In this document: piece by piece, positions 1 through 12,641 of the stretch | How positions within the stretch are numbered: position 1 is the stretch's first letter | Layout of the letters: each line of letters begins with the position of its first letter | DNA from: Eudorina sp. 2006-703-Eu-15 | Lineage: Eukaryota; Chlorophyta; Chlorophyceae; Chlamydomonadales; Volvocaceae | Assembly: GCA_003117195.1 (NCBI GenBank) | Contig: BDSI01000188.1 | Coordinates: 23,945-87,944 of the forward strand | DNA: 64,000 nt | Direction of reading: 5' to 3' | The notes under the pieces: model-generated | The model's database searches: none | The model's input: only the letters and a program-made list of their open reading frames with translations | Told to the model about the DNA's origin: nothing | Program-made: the position numbers and the translations under genes

Positions 1-3000
1 CCGGTCACGGCCAGCCGAGCGCCGGGCCGCTGGAGTCCTGGAGCGGGTCGCTCGCGGGTGGCCCTGGCCCTGGCCTGGGAGGCGGAGGCGGAGACTCGGT
101 GCTCAGCGCCGTCTGCAGCTCGGCGCTGGACATGTCCGCGTCGGCGCCCGCGGGGTCGACCACACGGATCTGGGGCGACCTGGCGGCTCAGGAGGCCTGG
201 CTGGCCCAATCCGCGGCGGCCGCTGGGGGTGGCGGCGGTGGAACTTGTAGTGGTCATGGCAGGCTGACTGCTGCAGCCGCTGTACGACCGCTGCCGCTGT
301 CGTACACGGGTGGCGGTCTGGTGGTTCCCCCGCGGCTATCGACGGCGCTGGAAGTGGTGACGGCGCCGGCGGCGGGGCCCGGGGCCGCGGCGTCCAGCGG
401 AGCGGCCAAGGCGCCGCCTGTTGGGATGGCGCCGCTGATGGGTGCGGCGCCTCCGCGCGACGGTACGGCGGGTGATCTGTACGGCGCCGCGACGCGTCCG
501 CCGGTGCATCCATCCGTACTGCGTGCAGCGTACGGACCGTACGCTGCGAGCAGCTGGTCGCGATCCTGGGTGGGGACGGGACCCTCCCTGTACCAGACCC
601 AGGTCCTGTTCTGTCAGCCGGCGGCTGCCTTGGGGGCCAGCGCCGCGGCCGCGGCAGGGTTCGATGCGGCGGGGTTCGAGACGGCCGTCCCAACAGCGGC
701 GGCCCCCGGGGGGCCCCTCCCCTCCCGACCGCTGACGCATGGGCCGGCGGCGGTGCCTGCAGTGCACACGGCCGCGGCGGTGCGCCTCCCGGAGCCCGCG
801 GTGCCGCTGGCGGCCGCCGTACCGATCTCCCCCTTCTTCACATCGGAGTCGTACTTTTACCGGGCGCCGCCGCCGCAGCCTCCCCAGGCCCTGCAGGCGC
901 AGGCGCACCAGCGGCCGCCGTTCGTTAGCCAACCGCAGCCTCACCTGCAGGTGGCGTTGTCGTCGCTTTGCGCTTCATGGCAGCAGCAGCAGCAGCAGTC
1001 GCTACAGCTGCAACAGCCGCAGCAGCCGCTACAGCTGCAACAGCCGCAGCAGCTGCAACAGTCGCAGCAGCTACAGCCGCATGGCTGCTGCACTTTTGAT
1101 CTGGGTCAGTCACATGGGGGCAGAACCAGTGGCCCGCATGGCGGCGTCAATATGGCCATGGCCCTGCAGCAGCAACAGCAGCAGCAACAGCAGCTGCAGC
1201 AGCATTACGAGCAGCAGCAGCAGCAGCACAAGCAGCAGCAACATCAGCGGGCACCGGCACCGCAGCACCAAGTGGCTGCGCCACCCTTACCACCCCCACC
1301 GCCACCGCCACCTCAAACCAAAGCAGGGACCGTCAAGCAGCGGACGGCCGCCCGGCCCGCCGCATCGGCGTCGGCGGCCGGGGGCGAGGCGGACGTGGCG
1401 CCGCCTGGTGCTGCGTCGTCTTGCTGTGGCCGAGACCTCACACTAGCCCCCAGCCCCAGCCCCAGCGCCAGCCCCAACCGCAGCCCCAGCCCCAGCCGGG
1501 GGCAGCTGGCCCAGGAGCACGTCAACAACCGCAGCCGCAGCCGCGGCCGCGGCAGCAGGGTCCCCGCCGCTGTGTTGGACGGCCAGATTGACCCGGGGGG
1601 CCGTGGTAACACGCAGTCAGGCCTGCCCTCGTCCACGTCGTCCCAGCTCCAGCCCCCGCCCCAGTCCGAGCCGCTGTCCGTCCGCATTCGGTCGGGCGGC
1701 CAGGGCGGCCTCCGCGCCTGGCTGGGCCGCCTGCCCGGCCAGCTGCTGGGCTTCCGGGGCAGCACCGGGAACCTGATGCAGCTGGAGGCAGCTGCTGCTG
1801 CTGCGGCTGGTGCGAGTGACCCGCGGGTCGCGGCGGGGGACGTGGCGGCCGCAGCGCCCGCCAGCGACAGCGAGGCGGCCGGCTGCGGCGGTGTTGGCGG
1901 TGGCGGCCCCGGCGTCCGCGGCGGCCAGCTGCGGCAGGTGGCCTCCTCCGCCAGCCTGCTGCACCCGCCCCATAAGGCGGCCTCCCTGCGGCCGCCCGCC
2001 GAGGGGCTCGGGCTCATGTCCTCCCTCGGCATCCCCCACCTGGTGGTTGACGGCAGGGGGGTGATTCAGAAGCTGCGGGAGGCGGTCGGCGGCAGCCGCG
2101 GCGGCGGCGGTGGTGTAGGCGGCGGCGGCGGCGGAGAAGACGCCAACAAGTGGCGGCAGGGCCTTGACCTGCTGGGGCATCCACAGCAACCGCAGCAGCA
2201 GCAGCTGCAGCGCGCGGCCGCAGCGCTGGTGCCCGCCGGCGGGTCGAGTCCTCCCGGGCGAGTGGAGCGGCGGAAGCCCGGCCCGCGGCAACAGCGGCCC
2301 GGCCCGGGCTGCGAGGTGCCGGTCAGGGAGCAGCCGGGTGAACGGAAGCAGGCCAACGCACCGGCCGGCCGTGGCGATGGCGGTGGCGATGGCTCTGATG
2401 AGGAAGGCGACTTTGGGAGGTGCAGCGGTGACGGCTCCAGTGACGGCCCGTGCGACAGCGACACGGGCGTCCGCGTCACCCGGCGGTGGTGGACCAAGCA
2501 GCGCGCGCAGCCGGCGGCGGCGGCGGCGGCGGCTGTGATGGCGGCCGTTCCGCAGCGGCTGACCGAGGGGCAGCTGTCGTACGCGGGTCTGAGCCCGCGC
2601 GACGAGGCGCAGGCGGCGCAGCGGCAGCGGGCGAGGCTGTGGCGCTGGCTGCGGGGCGTGCCACCGCCCGCCTGCCAGGACCTCATGACGCTGCTGAGAT
2701 GCGCGCCGCCGCCGCCGCCACCGCTGCTGGAGGGGGGACCGGGACCGGGACCGGGGCGGGGGCCTGGGAGCTCGGGGACGATGATGGCGCGGCGTGGCGC
2801 TGGTCGGAAGGTGGGTCACGTGAGGGGGCAGGTGGGGCAGGTGGGAGGGCTCTGCGGCGGCCACTCGGGGCTATGGGGGATGGGTGGGAGTCACCAGGGA
2901 CATCCGCGGTATGTGCTTGCCGTCATTCTTTTTGGGTCGTCTGCTGACCCTACCCCCGTGGAGAAGGGGGGGTGAGGTTGCTGGGGTCGCGGGGTGTGGG

Positions 3001-6000
3001 GTCTCTTGATGCGTTGGGAGTGCAGCACAGTCGGGCGCGCAGCCCGGGCCGTGTCCGGGGGCCATCAGCCCCCTCCTCCTCCCCGCCTGGATCAGCACCT
3101 GGCGCCCCTCACCTGCCACCACCCTACGGGGCCCCCCACTCCTGCGCGCCCCGCAGGCCGTCACCCTGCGCTGCTTCCCCGTCGGCTCCCACATGCCGCA
3201 CCGCATCACCGCCATGACGGTACTGCCGCCGCCCCGGACGACCCTGCCGGTGCCGTACGGCCTCACGACGACGTACGGCATGCCGGAGGACATGTACGGC
3301 GGGGCCGCGCAGCCGCCGGAAGGTGCCGCAGGCGATGGCGTCCGCGAGACGGCCCCACCGATACCGACCCGCGGGTCGTTCGCGGTGCTCATCACCAAGG
3401 ACCGCCCCCGGCATGTGATAGTGGAGGAGCTGCCCGCCCAGCAGCAGGAGCCGCAGCAGCAGCAGCCGCGGCGACGGCAGGGAGGGGCCAGGGCGGGGAC
3501 GGATCCCAAGACAGCCGCCGCCGGCGGCGGCGGGGACCGCTGCGAGGCGGTGGGAGGCGGCGCCGGCGACGGCGGCGGCGGTGGCAAGGGTCGGTGCTGG
3601 ATGGTGCCGGCTGTTCGCGGCCGCGTCACCGCCGTGGCCGCCTGCCCCCGGGGCACCTCCTTGGCGGTGGGCACCAGCGCGGGGCTGGTGTTCGTGTGGC
3701 GGTGCTTCGCGGGGGAGGACCTGCGGGCGCTGCAGGACCTGAGGGACATGGAGGCCCAGGAGGGGGGGCAGGAGGGGGGGCAGGGCGAGGGCGCCACAGC
3801 GGTTGCAGCGGCGGCCGCGGAGGGGTGGGAGCAGGCGCAGCAGCATCAGCAGGGGCAGTGGCCGGGAGGCGGAGGTGGCGGCGGCAGCGGCGGCGGCGGT
3901 GGTGGCGTCAGTGTCCAGGCGGTGGTGGTGGGCCCAGGGGGCCGCGGCCCGCCGCCCGCTGCTACGCCGCCACTAGAGGCAGCAGCCACAGGAGTAGCGG
4001 GAGCGGCAGCAGCAACAGCAGCAGCAGGCGCGACAGGCACGGGCGCGGGTGCGGGGCCGATGCCGCTGGAGTGGCAGCTGTGCGGGCGGCTGGGCTGGCC
4101 GGCGGAGGTGCTGCCCTCCCCCTCCCCCTCCCCGGGAGGAGGGGAGGTGGGGCCGGCGGGAGGTCGAGCTGGCGGAGGCACACGCGGCGGCGCCAACCAG
4201 CAGCGGCAGCAGCAGCAGGTGCGGGCGGCGGGGTGGGGGGGGTGACGGGCGGCCTGGCAGACCCCAGGGCGGCCTCCGCACTCACAAGCCGGATTGTGAT
4301 GGTGGTGGTGGTGGTGATGATGATGTCCGAAGTGGGTTGACAATCAGCATCATGTGTTCATATGTTCATGTCACATGGAGGAATGGTCGCACACGACCAG
4401 GTCAGACCCGGCTCCAAGATCAGCTGGAGGGAGGGCCTTGGGAGGGCCTTGGGAGGGCTGTTGGGGCAGGAGGGCCAGCTGAACTATGTTCGAACCACTC
4501 ACTGATGACGCGCCCACGCTGCCACGTGTACGACAGGTGGAGTACGACCGCAGCGTCACGGCCATGGCGTACGACGGCTCCGGCACGGTGCTGTTTGCGG
4601 TGTGTTGCGGCGTCGTGGCGGGCTGGAAGCTGCGCCGCTTTGAGCAGCCCGAGCGTGAGTGGGGCAGGCGGGGTGGGGCGGGGGCCAAGCCAAGGGGGCC
4701 TTGCTGTGTGGCTTTGCCCACCGGCCAACCTCCATCCCAGAGGGGGAGGAAGGCCTCATTAGGGGGTCTCGAGGGTTGTTACGTGGACAACCCTGTTCGT
4801 ACGCCGAGGGTTCGCCTCCTTTTCAGCATCAGGCCAGCAGCTGCTGCGTACGGTATCCACCTCTTATCTCTCGCTACACAACGTCCGCGATGACCGAACT
4901 GGCAGCCTGCCACTGCGCCGTTCTCCGGCCCACTCTGGCCTCCCCCCGGCCCCGGCTGGAGATCCTGGTACAGTTGGTTCTTCACCGTACCTATGCTCTG
5001 GCAGCAACGCAGTTTGAACATGCCTACCAATTTCCTCCACCGCCCTCCTGCCCCGGCCCCGGCCCCCCTGCGCCCGCAGGCCTGCCCTCGGTGGTCACCA
5101 CCGCCTACCTGACGCTGACCCCCGAGGACTACGGCTACCGCCGCGGGGTCCAGCGGGCCGGCGGTGGCGCCGGCAGATCCTGGTTCAGCGGGATTCGCGT
5201 CAGCGGAGCGGGCGGCAGCGACGGCGGCGGCGGCGGCGGCGGAAGCGGGGACGAACCGCGGCGGGAGGAGGAGGAGGGGGAGGAGGGGGGCGGGGCGGCG
5301 GGCAGCCGGGACCTCCGGCTGCTGGAGGAGGTGCTGGAGAGCTGTACGACGTACGGCAGTCAGGAGATCCGGGGCGGCCGCCGCCGCAGCAGCAGCGGTC
5401 TGGCGCTCAGCGACGGCAGCAGTGCGGACTCGCCCCTGGGGCTGGGTCTGGGGCTGGCGGCCCTGAGCTTGTTCGCCAACGGGGCGGCGGCGGCGGGGGG
5501 CGCCGCCTCCTCCGTCGCATCCGTCCCCGCCAACGCCGGGGTCCATCCGGTCAATGCGGCCGATCTCGCGCCCGACCAGCGCTCCCCGTCGCCGTCTGCC
5601 TCGATTGTCACCTCGGTGGGGCCAGGGGCGGGCGGCCCCTGGGTGGCCGGTACCGCAACCGCCGCAGGGGCGGGCAGCAGCGGCGACGGCGTCGACGTCG
5701 GCGGCCCAAGCCCGCCGCCGACGTCGTCGTCGTCCTTGGGACCCACGCCTCCTGCCTGCAGCCCGATTTCCACCACCACAGCCACCGCCTCCACCACCGC
5801 CTCCACCACCACCACCCTGCACGCGGCCCTCGCTCTCCCCTCCCGTGCGGCGCCCCCGGGCCCGTCGTCCACATCCCGTCGCCCGTCGCCGTATATGCAC
5901 CCCTCGCACCCGACGGTGTGCGCCCTCGCCGCCTCGCCCAGCGGCGCCCACCTGGCCTTCGCGCTGCCTGACGGTTCCGTACACCTGGCCTTGCACGCCG

Positions 6001-8184
6001 ACTGCCCCTTCCGTACGGTGTGTGTGAGGCTGCTGGCCCCGGGGCCGCAACCCGGACTGGCGGCGGCGGGCTACCCGCAGCCGGGGGCGGCCGCGCAGCT
6101 GGCCTTCAGCGCCGATGAGCGGCGCCTGCTGGTGCTGGCACTGGGGCTGGGGCAGCGGCAGAGGGGGTCCGCCCGCCGCCACCGCCACCACCGCCACGGA
6201 CAGGGCAGCCGGCGGGCTCGGAGGAGCGTCCCAGGGGCCCCTGGTGACCGCCGCCAGTGTCAGTGCCAGCCTGCGAAGCGGAGCGCCCGGCGCGGGCGAG
6301 GGGGTGTCGTGGACAGCGGAAGTAACGGCAGTAGCAGCTGTAGCAGCTATAGCAGTAGCGACAGCGGCAGTAGCAGCGAGGGGGAGGGCGCAGAGGAGGA
6401 GTTGTCCCTCCTGGTCCCCGGCTACTCGCTGCACTGCTTCCCGCTGACGGTAGAAGAGGGCGCCGGCGAGGAGGGCGTCGACGGCGTCGACGGTGGTGTG
6501 CCGTACACGGAGGAGGCAGCGGCCGCCGGTGGTGAGGCGCTGGCTGCAGCGATCGCGGCCTCCGCACCGGGTGGGGGTGCTGCCGGTGCTGCTGCTGCAC
6601 CCGCGGCGACGCTGAGTTACCGCCGGAGGGGCGGCGGCTGCGACCCCGGGCATGCAGCGCACGACGGCTGCGGCGCGTGTGCGCGCGGCCCCGTGTGCGG
6701 CTACAGCGCGCGCGTGTTCACGGATCTTTGCACGGACGATGACCCGTGGGTCAGTGACGACGAGCCGCCGCCGTCCAGCGAGCCGCTGTCGGACGAGGCC
6801 CCCAGCGACGTCGGCGAAGGCGATGGCGATGGCGGTGGCTGTGACGGCCGGTCGGCGATGGGCCCCCCACGGGGGGGCCTGGGAGGTGGCGAGGCGGCGG
6901 AGCGGCGCCAGGGGGCCGCCGTCAGGAGCGAGGGTGAGGAGGCGACCGCCCGGGGGCAGCCGTCCTGCGACGATGAATGGGGCTCGGATTTGGGTCAGAG
7001 TCAGGGCCAGGGCGTGGGCCAGGGCCAGGGCCAGGGCGGGCAGGAGTCGCAGGCGGCTGCTGCTGCCTCGGGGAGAAAGGACAACCAACCGCGGAGCAGC
7101 GCGCTGCTGCGAGACGCTGCGGACGAGTCCGGCCAGGGCGAGGGCGAGAGGCGGCTGGGCGGCAGTGGCGGCGGTGGCGGTGGCGGTGGCAACGGTGGCT
7201 GGGCGGCCTCAGCGGGTCCCCGCGCAGGCGGACGTGGCGGGCGCCTTGACACGGCTGACACGGCGGCAGGCGCCGAGCGCCGCAGTCGTGGCCGCATCCG
7301 CAGCCGACCTGTCGCCGAACGTCTCCCCCCCGGTGGTGGCTGCTGCGCTGCGGCGGTTTGCGGCGCCGACGATGTGTCCGGGGGCGGGTGCGACGGCGGC
7401 CGCGCCAGGGGCGGCTGCTACGGCGAGGTGGTGCTGGGCGGACTGCGGCTGCCTCCTCAGGACAGCGGCTGGGTACCCAGGTGGGGTGGGGCGGGGTGTC
7501 TGCAAATCGTGCAAATCGCGTCGTGTGTGTTTTCTCATGGCGGGAGGAGGGGAAGATGGTGCGTGCCGGGTCTCCCCGCCGGGAGGACAACCAAACCCAG
7601 ACACCTGCAGGACCGCACGGTGCGCTCCTGTTGCGGCGCTCTCACGGCCATGTGCCCCAACCTGACCCCCATCCGACCTTTACCCCGCCCCATACCCCCC
7701 CCACCCCACCCGGTGCAGGCTGACCTCCATGACCGTCAGTCCGGACGGCAGCTCGGCGCTGCTGCTGGACCTGGGCTGCCCGGGGACTCGTACGGCACCC
7801 GCGGAGGAGGAGCCCCGCCGTACAGATCTGCAGCACCGGCACCCGCGCCCTCCGCATTGCTCCCTGCAGCGGCAGCGGCTGCTGTTCCTGGACCTGGCCA
7901 CGGGTCGGGTCCAGCGGGTGCCCCTTCAGCCGCAGCCCTGCGGTCAGGAGGGCTGCCCCTACCACCCCCGGACCAGCCACGACCGCACGGCCGGGGCCAC
8001 CAATACCGCCCAGACGGCGACCACGCCGACGCCGACGCCACCCAGCCGTCCTCCCCCGCTCCAGCCCCCTCCCCCGCCCGCTCCAGCCTGCGTGGTGATG
8101 GCGCTGCTGCCGGGTGGGAGGGAGCTGCTGGTGGGGGGCGAGGGAGGGCTGCTGCGGTGGCGGTTCGGGGAGTGGGGTCGCTGA
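1..8184 (+). CDS. Large WD40-like, low-complexity protein, 5'-truncated by the window edge
   Basis: The frame is open from base 3, so the gene begins before the window. Phase-consistent exons are <1-2810, 3157-4218, 4537-4654, 5080-7480 and 7719-8184 (stop TGA 8182-8184), giving at least 2284 residues. The first exon is almost all disordered: Gln, Pro, Ala and Gly runs and Ser/Arg-Pro dipeptides. Later exons carry short beta-propeller-like blades separated by huge inserts: RITAMTVLP near 3210, GRVTAVAACPRGTSLAVG then LVFVWR near 3620-3700, SVTAMAYDGSGTVLFAV near 4550, TVCALAASPSGAHLAFAL near 5910, and a C-terminal set MTVSPDGSSALLL, RLLFLDLATGRV and GRELLVGGEGGLLRWRF. This pattern fits a degenerate WD40 repeat protein, probably a scaffold. 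I do not recognise the orthologue. Intron 3 (4655-5079) ends in a copy of the intronic repeat family described below. Confidence 0.7.
4995..5039 (+). repeat. Intronic splice-site repeat, copy a
   Basis: This copy reads CTCTGGCAGCAACGCAG, then ATGCCTACCAATTTCCTCC. It lies in sense orientation at the 3' end of intron 3 of the WD40-like gene, about 40 bp before the acceptor at 5079/5080. Its TTTCCTCC end leads into the pyrimidine tract. Confidence 0.8.
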
Positions 8185-8910
8185 GGGGCGGAAAGGCCTC
8201 ATCAGACATCATCTTCAAACCCTTGGAGCGATCCACCCCTGGGGACGTTCAGCTCTGGTCTGGGACGTCCGACGTCTAGCCCGCGGACGAACTCGCCCAC
8301 CGCCGTCAGGGAGGAGGAGGAGGAGAAAGGGCCACAGCCGGCGGTGTGAAGCCGGGGGGCCTCGGACCGATCTGCCGGAGGGCAGGCGGGCAGGCAGGGC
8401 TTCAGTGAGGGCGGGAGACGGGGGCAGGTCGGACGGCGCATAAGGGGGTCCTGGGCGGACCCGCCTGCCGGTCGGACGCCCCCGCGCCCCGCCGGCGGTG
8501 TGGCGTTGAAGAGGTTTCCTGCCACGGAAATGTGGCAAGATGCCGTGCTGAGAGGGGATGCCGTCCTTGGGGGGCTTTATGGCACAGCAGGGTCTTGACG
8601 GGCTTCGGAGCGGCGAGGGGAGGGGAGGGGAGGGGAGTGGCAGGTCTCCCTCCGGGTGGCTGGCTGGCCTCTGAGGATCCGCCTGAAGGGGGAACGCGGG
8701 CGTGCCACTGTTGGCGCATAGCATAGGGTGTGTTAAGGGGTGAATCCCGGCTCGCTCCCTCCCCCCCCCCCGCCATGTGATTCGGCGGGTCTGGTAGATG
8801 CGGTTTCCAGGAGAGGCAATCCTGGCGCACTAGCAACCTGGTGTGTTGATAGGCCGGTGTGGCTGCACGACCCCCCCTCCTGGCTGGTGATGGAGCGAGG
8901 ATGGGTGCGT

Positions 8911-8979
8911 GCGCAGTCCTTGGGTGGTAGGGGTTGATGAGATGAGGCGCCGACGAAGAAGCTGTCTGGGCCCGTTGGG
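8911..8979 (+). repeat. Dispersed repeat, copy 1 (inverted relative to 33013-33076)
   Basis: About 70 bp here, from GCGCAGTCCTTGG to CCCGTTGG, is the reverse complement of 33013-33076, with a few mismatches and a 3-bp indel. Both copies lie in presumed untranslated sequence. No ORF or terminal structure is visible. Confidence 0.75.
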
Positions 8980-9633
8980 TCGCACGGTCTCGTAACGGTT
9001 ACACCGGGTGGGTGGAGGCGCGAGGTGTGGGACAGTTCCCAATGTACCTAGATAGCTTGCTTGCCAGCTGCAGAAGAGTGAGGAAGGTCACGAGGCGTTG
9101 GGGGGCAGGATGGCTGATTGCTGCTTGGTCTTTGATGGTTGGTGGTTGCTGGTTGCTGCGGGTTGGACGATTCATTGTGCGGGAGGGTGGTCACTGGATG
9201 GCGGTGGTTGGCTGAACTGACGCAGTACTGCTGAGGTTGCTTTAGGAGAAAAGGGGCGGGTCCGGCGGAGGAGGAGCAGGTGGTGGGGGGGTCCTTCCAC
9301 TCTCCCTCGCACCCCCTGACACAGCGGGATCCCCACACCGCATGTGAGTGGGGCTGTGGAGTGGACCGCCGTTGTGGATGGTGGCACTGTCGCGGTGGTG
9401 CCGGTGGAGGCGGCAGCGGCGGTCCTGGTGCGGTGCTCGTCGTCGTGGATGTGCCTTCATTCATGTGCGCGCAGACAGACGGACGGACGGACGCACGGAC
9501 TGACTGGCGCCGCTGCCTTGCCCCACCGGCGGCGGGTTGCGTCCGGTGCTGTGATGGCCGGCGACATGGCGGGAGGGCGGTGTTTCTAATGATGATCATG
9601 ATTATGGTGATGCTCATTATGGTGATGCTCATT

Positions 9634-9686
<53 letters not shown>

Positions 9687-9690
9687 GATG
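9634..9690. repeat. GAT/ATG trinucleotide microsatellite
   Basis: A near-perfect triplet array in the presumed 3' UTR. On the minus strand it reads as a poly-His ORF, which is an artefact of the repeat. Confidence 0.9.
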
Positions 9691-12533
9691 GACGCCAGGG
9701 ATGATTGGATTACCATGATATGATATGATATGATAGGGGGCCTCGCACACTCGCACACACTTGCTCGCTCGCCCAGCCCCCCGAGGCAGGCAGGGCATCG
9801 ACCTCGCATCCGGACGGCTCCCTTTCGCCCCCGGACGGGAACGGCAGTAGCCGGACCCCGGGCGGCTCGCGAAACCCCTCACCTCTTAAGTCTCTTCTGA
9901 GCCTCCTGTTTGTACCATTGGAGTGTGGTACCGCTCTTCCTCTTTATGAAGGGTGGTGACTTGTCCCTAGAACCCCCGGTGGTGGTGATGGTGGTGGTGG
10001 TGGCCGCTGGCAAACCCCCCGGGGTGGTATCAATCCCTCTGGGGGCCGGGGGGGAACACAAATGAACCCCTATGCGGGGGATGGATGCTGCCTCGGTGCC
10101 TGCTGCTGCTGCTGCTGCTGATTATGATGCCAGCGGCAAGCGGTTCGAAATCATACATACATGTATATCCCTGCTGCACTTTGTCCCCTAGGTGTCGGTG
10201 TCTCGCGATGTGCACGAGTTTGTGCCTGCAGGCTGGAGTGTGCGCTGCCCCTCCCGCGTCCTGCCCCCGTTCCGGGAAGGTGCATGCATGGCTGTGTATG
10301 GCTGTTAGGAGGGAGGAACCTGACCTGACCTGACCTGCGGCGGCCAAGGACGGGAGCCTCACGTTGTTGTGATGGCTGCGCGCCGCTGCGCGCTGGTAGG
10401 TTGGGGATGGGGTCCAAGCTCCAGGGTGGGTGGGCGGGCGGGCGGGGGGATATGCCGTGTTGCAGATCCCAGGCCGGCGGCAATATCCCCCGGGAAGGGG
10501 GAGGCGGTTGAAGGTGTGCGTTGAGGGGGCCCGTTTGGGAGACTGGGTAGGGGGGCCCCTCAGGCTCGTGTCCATCCGTGCGACATATGTTATGTGAGGA
10601 GCGGGGCAGCGGAGGGGGACGATCCAGGGGGGATGCTCGCGCTGACGGCCGGGGCCATCCATCTTGGCGGACCTGGGGGAAGCGCCCAATGTTGGAGTCG
10701 AGGTGGAGCTGTCTCCCGCTGGCATCCACCCCGCCATGGGGGCCATGTCAGGGAGGACAGGTGCGGGCCGGCAGTGGGTGTAAGGGTCCCCCTCGGGGTG
10801 GACCGTGGGCAGGGAGACGCTGCGGCGGTGTGGTGTGTGATGGACAGACAGACAGACAGATAGACCGACAGCCCGACATGTCGCCGATGTCAAGTATTGG
10901 GGCTTGGTCGCAGGCGCCTGGATGGGCTGGTCGCGGCTCCTGTGGGCGGTAGCGAAGTCGGCCATCTCCGTTTGTAGGGGAAGCTGGTTGCGAGGTTGTG
11001 GTGGTGGTGGTGTGCTGTTGCTGGCCTGGACTCCAAAATGCGGATCCCTGGCAGCTGCCGTTGCTGCCGTGTGAGCGCAGTGTGTCTTGAGGAGCATCAC
11101 ACAAAAAGGGGGGAGAGCGACCAGCGCTGCAACAAGCCAATGCGGATGCATGTCAGGGCGGCCGATGCAGTGCCGGGGGCCCCCCAGTGCCGAAGCCCCC
11201 CCCAGTGCAGTGCAGTGCAGTGCAGTGCAACGGTGGACATCCGGAGTGATTTTGGCCAGTTTGTGCACCCGGATGGATGTGGTGAGGCGGGCGGCCATGC
11301 GGCGGAGAGGAATTGAAGTGGGGGAAAAGAAAGCGGCAGGAGGCAGCGGTGCAAGCGACTCGCCGTGCATCTGGTTTCCTCCCAGCAGATTGGGCGGGCA
11401 AGCGGCGTGCGCAAATAATAGCAATGGGGCAAAGCGCTCGCAGTCGCCGGCAATGTGTGTTGTGTGCACAGCGCCTCATAGTACGGCATTCAAGGTATAG
11501 CATATATGTACTGCTGTACGACAATGGCCAAGACATAGTCCTCAGCGTGGGTGCGGAGAGATGCGGACGAGCGCCACTGCGGCATACGGTGCGGCGCCGG
11601 TTTCGGACCGGCGCAGGTTTCGGAGCAGAAGCTGTTGTCGTGTCGCTGCGTGGACGTTCCGGCATGGCCCCTGTGGGGCTGCCGGCGGGGCAGCGGGGTG
11701 GAGGTGCGGCACGTGTGTGGCCGGCGGTCAGTCCGACGGGCGGGTCCTGTCCCCCGAGCGGACCTCGCCTCGTCGCCAGGGTGTCGCTGACCTGACCTGA
11801 GTAGCACGGGTGGGTGCTTGACGACGGGGACACATTGGGGCGGCAGCGGTGCTCCTTTTCCCCCGACCCCGACAGCAACCAGGCAGGCAACCAGGCAGGC
11901 AACCAGGCAGGCAGGCAGGCGAGATAGGGTGGAGTGCTTTCGTGGCTGTCTTGTTTTGCGGTGGGTGTCCAGTGGCTGCACCTGCGGGAGGGTACACCCT
12001 GACCTTGCTTGGGCCAGCCTGGGGTCTCGGGTCTAGGCGGATGAGGGACAGTGGGCCGCGGGGTGAGGGGCTGCCCATTGGCGCCCCGATCATCCCCTGG
12101 GTGAGCGAGGGAGTCGTACCGTGAGGGATCGTCCGTGCAGCAGCAGCAGCAGCAGGGGCAGGTGATGGAGTTCCTGGGGGGGGTGTTGGTGGCCCTCTTG
12201 GAATCCCGGTGCTGGTCGATGGTGGTGATGGTGGTGGTAGTGGTGGGTGATGGAGGGCGCATCATCGGGGGGATGAGTGAGGGCCTTGGCGAGGTGCGCG
12301 GCTGTGTGTACATGCCGTGCGGCTGGGCGGCAGTGGTAGATGTCGAGGAACCCCGCCACGGCGGGGAATGTGTGTGTCCCGCGTACCGTACCGTGCCGTA
12401 CAGTACGTGTGGCCACACGACTCGACTCTCGCCGGGTATCGGATGGGACGTTTCGTCTAGGGTTTGTGAAGGGCCAGTCGACGCTCTCATTCGGCAAGGA
12501 GGGCTGCAAGCCGGTTTGTGGGGCATGTGCGAG

Positions 12534-12538
12534 TTACA
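12534..12538 (-). terminator. Candidate TGTAA poly(A) signal for BLD10
   Basis: TTACA on the plus strand is TGTAA on the minus strand, about 660 bp beyond the BLD10 stop. It is the first such signal I find in that direction. If used, the BLD10 transcript overlaps the end of the convergent plus-strand transcript by about 100 bp. The 12642-13198 interval is otherwise unremarkable 3' UTR sequence. Confidence 0.35.
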
Positions 12539-12628
12539 TCGGTATCATCCGCCGGTGGTGAGCTGTCGTGTGTCGTATATAGCTTAAACGCGTGATCGTT
12601 GTGAACAACCGTGTCGTACGGTCTGATA

Positions 12629-12641
12629 TGTAACTGTGTAA
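12629..12641 (+). terminator. Double TGTAA poly(A) signal, plus strand
   Basis: TGTAA occurs at 12629-12633 and again at 12637-12641, in locally AT-richer sequence. TGTAA is the usual poly(A) signal of volvocine algae. This is the best candidate for the end of the plus-strand transcript from the WD40-like gene. Confidence 0.5.

Larger units (their letters stand above)
8185..12628 (+). other. Probable long 3' UTR of the WD40-like gene; simple repeats
   Basis: I see no exon in either strand with the codon texture of the neighbouring genes. The stretch holds microsatellites: GAT/ATG triplets at about 9634-9690, TGATA at about 9715-9737, CCTGA at about 10317-10337, GACA at about 10847-10862, CAGTG at about 11203-11229 and GGCAACCA at about 11879-11912. 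A lone TGTAA occurs at 10779-10783 and a doublet at 12629-12641, so the transcript may end at either place. A separate short gene or noncoding RNA cannot be excluded. Confidence 0.4.

Noticed and set aside
9586..9882. Minus-strand poly-His ORF (metal-binding protein candidate)
   Set aside because: It arises from the GAT/ATG microsatellite and has no conserved flanks.
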